Of a DNA stretch of 64,000 bases, positions 61,992 through 64,000 are shown one piece after another. Origin of the DNA: Actinomycetota bacterium (GTDB taxonomy: Bacteria > Actinomycetota > Actinomycetes > Nanopelagicales > Nanopelagicaceae); assembly GCA_009704505.1 (NCBI GenBank), contig WLEB01000002.1:27344-91343 (forward strand), written 5' to 3'. Below the pieces are notes generated by a model that was given only the letters and a program-made list of their open reading frames with translations, was not told the DNA's origin and did no database searches. The position numbers and the translations under genes were made by a program. The number at the start of each line of letters is the position of its first letter. Positions within the stretch are counted from its first letter, which is position 1.

Positions 61992-63980
61992 ATGTCTACG
62001 ATTTCAATTACCGTTGATGGCGCTTCGGTAACCATAGAAGCCGATCAACGGCCAACTCATATTTTTGCAGAGAACAAAGAAATCGTAGTTGTGCGCGTCA
62101 ACGGGGTTCTAAAGGATTTGTGGACTGAACTCTCTAATGGAGATGTCATCGAGAGTGTCTCAATTTCTTCGGAAGACGGTCTTGCAGTTCTTCGACATTC
62201 CACTGCTCACGTTATGGCACAAGCAGTACAGGAAGTTTTTGCCAATACAAAGTTAGGTATTGGCCCTCCGATAAAGGATGGCTTTTACTATGACTTTGAT
62301 CTTAAAGAGAATTTTAATCCTGATGATCTAATCAAGATCGAAGCAGCGATGAGAAAGATCATTAAAGAGGGTCAACGGTTTCGTCGTCGGGTTACTACCG
62401 AAGCAGATGCGTTGGCCGAACTAGCCCATGAGCCATATAAATGTGAACTTATTGGCATTAAGGGTCCAGCTGGGGAAGAAGCATCGGTTGAAGTCGGTGG
62501 TGCTGAGTTAACTATCTATGACAATTTAGGTAGAGATGGAAATCCGGTGTGGAGTGATCTTTGTAGAGGACCACATTTACCATCAACTAAGTTGATTCCA
62601 GCTTTTAAACTGATGCGCACGGCTGCTGCCTACTGGCGAGGTTCAGAGAAAAACCCAATGCTTCAACGCATTTACGGAACTGCGTGGCCATCTGTTGATC
62701 AACTCAATGCGTATCTGGAGTTATTGGCAGAAGCGGAGAAGCGAGATCATCGACGATTGGGAAATGAACTCGATCTATTTTCCTTTCCAGAGGAGATTGG
62801 TTCTGGTTTAGCTGTATTTCATCCAAAGGGCGGAATCATCAGGCGCGCTATGGAGGATTACTCACGACTTAGACATGAAGAAGAAGGCTATGACTTTGTA
62901 TATTCACCACATTTAACAAAGGCTGCCTTATTTGAAACATCCGGTCACTTGCAGTGGTATGCCGATGGAATGTATCCACCAATGATTTTGGATGAAGAAC
63001 ATAATCCAGATGGAACAATTAAGCGGGCCGGCCAGCAATATTTTATGAAGCCGATGAACTGTCCTTTTCATAATCTCATTTATAAGGCCAGAGGGCGTTC
63101 TTACCGAGAACTTCCATTGAGGTTGTTTGAATTTGGAACTGTATATCGCTATGAAAAGTCAGGCGTTCTGCATGGCATCACTCGCGCACGAGGCTTTACT
63201 CAAGATGACGCACATATTTACTGCACAAAGGAGCAGATGGTAGGAGAGTTAGATTCACTTCTTACATTCGTGCTTAATCTCTTGCGTGATTATGGTCTGA
63301 CAGATTTTTATCTAGAGCTTTCCACTAAGAACCCTGAAAAGTCAGTGGGTGAAGAATCCGATTGGATCGAAGCAACTGAAGCCTTGCGCAAGGCTGCAAC
63401 TGCTCAGAATTTAGAGTTAATTCTCGATGAAGGTGGCGCTGCTTTTTATGGCCCAAAAATTTCAGTTCAAGCAAAGGATGCGATTGGTCGTACGTGGCAG
63501 ATGTCTACGATTCAAGTTGATTTCCAATTGCCGCAAAGATTTGAACTTGAGTACTCAGCAAGTGATGGAACTAGACAACGCCCTGTAATGATTCACCGAG
63601 CATTATTTGGCTCTATTGAAAGATTCTTTGGCGTTTTAACAGAGCATTACAGCGGCGCTTTTCCACCATGGCTTGCTCCAGTACAGGTTATGGGTATTCC
63701 TGTTGCAGACAGCTTTGCTGACTATCTGGGTGGTGTTATTCAAACTATGCGCAAAGCAGGAATTAGGGCAGAGCTAGACGCCTCTGATGATCGCATGCAG
63801 AAAAAGGTTCGTAATGCGCAGATGCAGAAGATTCCATTCATGGTCATTGCCGGTGAAGAAGATCAAGTTGCCGGAGCTGTCTCGTTTCGATACAGAAATG
63901 GTGAGCAAAAAAATGGAATTCCAATCGCTGATGCGATTGCAGAAATAAATAAAGCAATCAAAGAACGCACGCAGGTTTAA
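61992..63980 (+). CDS. thrS: Threonyl-tRNA synthetase
   Basis: This 662-residue class II synthetase charges tRNA-Thr. It has an N-terminal TGS domain (1-60), an editing domain with [16 protein letters not shown] (HxxxH, near 70), and a catalytic core with MKPMNCPFH (zinc Cys), [15 protein letters not shown] (zinc His) and [13 protein letters not shown], plus a C-terminal anticodon-binding domain. The ATG is preceded by TAGGCT with a 6-nt spacer. The gene is complete. Confidence 0.98.
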   Translation: MSTISITVDGASVTIEADQRPTHIFAENKEIVVVRVNGVLKDLWTELSNGDVIESVSISSEDGLAVLRHSTAHVMAQAVQEVFANTKLGIGPPIKDGFYYDFDLKENFNPDDLIKIEAAMRKIIKEGQRFRRRVTTEADALAELAHEPYKCELIGIKGPAGEEASVEVGGAELTIYDNLGRDGNPVWSDLCRGPHLPSTKLIPAFKLMRTAAAYWRGSEKNPMLQRIYGTAWPSVDQLNAYLELLAEAEKRDHRRLGNELDLFSFPEEIGSGLAVFHPKGGIIRRAMEDYSRLRHEEEGYDFVYSPHLTKAALFETSGHLQWYADGMYPPMILDEEHNPDGTIKRAGQQYFMKPMNCPFHNLIYKARGRSYRELPLRLFEFGTVYRYEKSGVLHGITRARGFTQDDAHIYCTKEQMVGELDSLLTFVLNLLRDYGLTDFYLELSTKNPEKSVGEESDWIEATEALRKAATAQNLELILDEGGAAFYGPKISVQAKDAIGRTWQMSTIQVDFQLPQRFELEYSASDGTRQRPVMIHRALFGSIERFFGVLTEHYSGAFPPWLAPVQVMGIPVADSFADYLGGVIQTMRKAGIRAELDASDDRMQKKVRNAQMQKIPFMVIAGEEDQVAGAVSFRYRNGEQKNGIPIADAIAEINKAIKERTQV

Positions 63981-63984
63981 ATCA

Positions 63985-64000
63985 ATGAGCAATGAGATAT
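63985..64000 (+). CDS. Start of the next gene, cut by the window edge
   Basis: An ATG 4 nt after the thrS stop opens a frame (MSNEI) that runs off the end. In many actinobacteria a HIT-domain protein gene follows thrS, but only five codons are visible, so the product cannot be identified. Confidence 0.4.

Overview
This window looks like a compact, low-to-moderate GC chromosome segment of a free-living Actinomycetota. The actinobacterial assignment rests on lineage-typical families (DUF3159, DUF3000, DUF4191, DUF3043), the qcrCAB-ctaE / ctaCDF bc1-aa3 respiratory cluster with a diheme QcrC and CtaF, an Ino1 inositol-phosphate synthase and a PimB-like mannosyltransferase. The streamlined layout (4-nt overlaps, almost no long intergenic DNA) and the modest GC fit freshwater 'acI'/Nanopelagicales-type genomes; that placement is inference. 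No prophage, IS element, CRISPR array or rRNA was seen.

Layout. 1-2.9 kb: end of a DUF3159 gene, two RCK/TrkA-like subunits (minus strand) and a divergent TRAM-domain RNA methyltransferase. 2.9-10.2 kb: aconitase, a BenE-type transporter, and a fadA-fadB beta-oxidation operon. 10.3-12.3 kb: RNase D-like HRDC protein and DUF3000. 12.3-19.2 kb: EamA exporter, RibD-C reductase, PimB-like glycosyltransferase, a fadD / minimal histidine kinase / NarL-type regulator operon, SRPBCC protein and ROK glucokinase. 19.2-24 kb: acyltransferase, a stand-alone RecB-type nuclease with Fe-S cysteines, a PadR-ino1 operon with a clear operator and terminator, a membrane protein behind a structured leader, and a LuxR-type HTH protein. 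24-29 kb: enoyl-CoA hydratase, SDR, CopC, NCS1 permease, NhaA. 29-45 kb: glnA, RDD, DUF4191, acyltransferase, lipA, lipB, an inserted MMPL/Gfo-Idh/FAD-oxidoreductase block, TIGR01777 epimerase, E2 (sucB/dlaT), lpd, pepA, gcvT. 45-56 kb: DUF3043, ErpA, PfkB kinase, ctaC-ctaD-ctaF, SRPBCC, qcrB-qcrA-qcrC-ctaE, an atypical receiver, trpD. From memory, the order from trpD to glnA closely matches the Mycobacterium tuberculosis Rv2192c-Rv2220 region. 56-64 kb: hydrolase, two nitroreductases, LysE exporter, a Gly-Cys-Val tRNA set split by a cupin gene, pabB-pabC, and thrS.

How the genes work together. Lipoate synthesis (lipB, lipA), the lipoylated E2 and its E3 (lpd), GcvT, aconitase and the oxidase complexes form the core of central oxidative metabolism. 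FadD, FadAB, EchA and the SDR form fatty-acid catabolism. Ino1, PimB and the PlsC-type acyltransferases feed phosphatidylinositol-mannoside and phospholipid synthesis.

The most striking signal is regulatory rather than a new gene cluster. More than twenty genes have a TAnnnT -10 hexamer 6-8 nt before the start codon, the signature of leaderless mRNAs. TAGGCT recurs six times. Several divergent pairs share very short, interleaved promoters. This pattern also decided several start codons that the ORF track placed too far upstream. Other items worth attention are a palindrome over the benE promoter, a PadR operator, a nested-hairpin 5' leader before a membrane-protein gene, a leaderless leader-ORF before the MMPL gene, a very small histidine kinase, and the apparent loss of the APC permease normally next to the TrkA pair.
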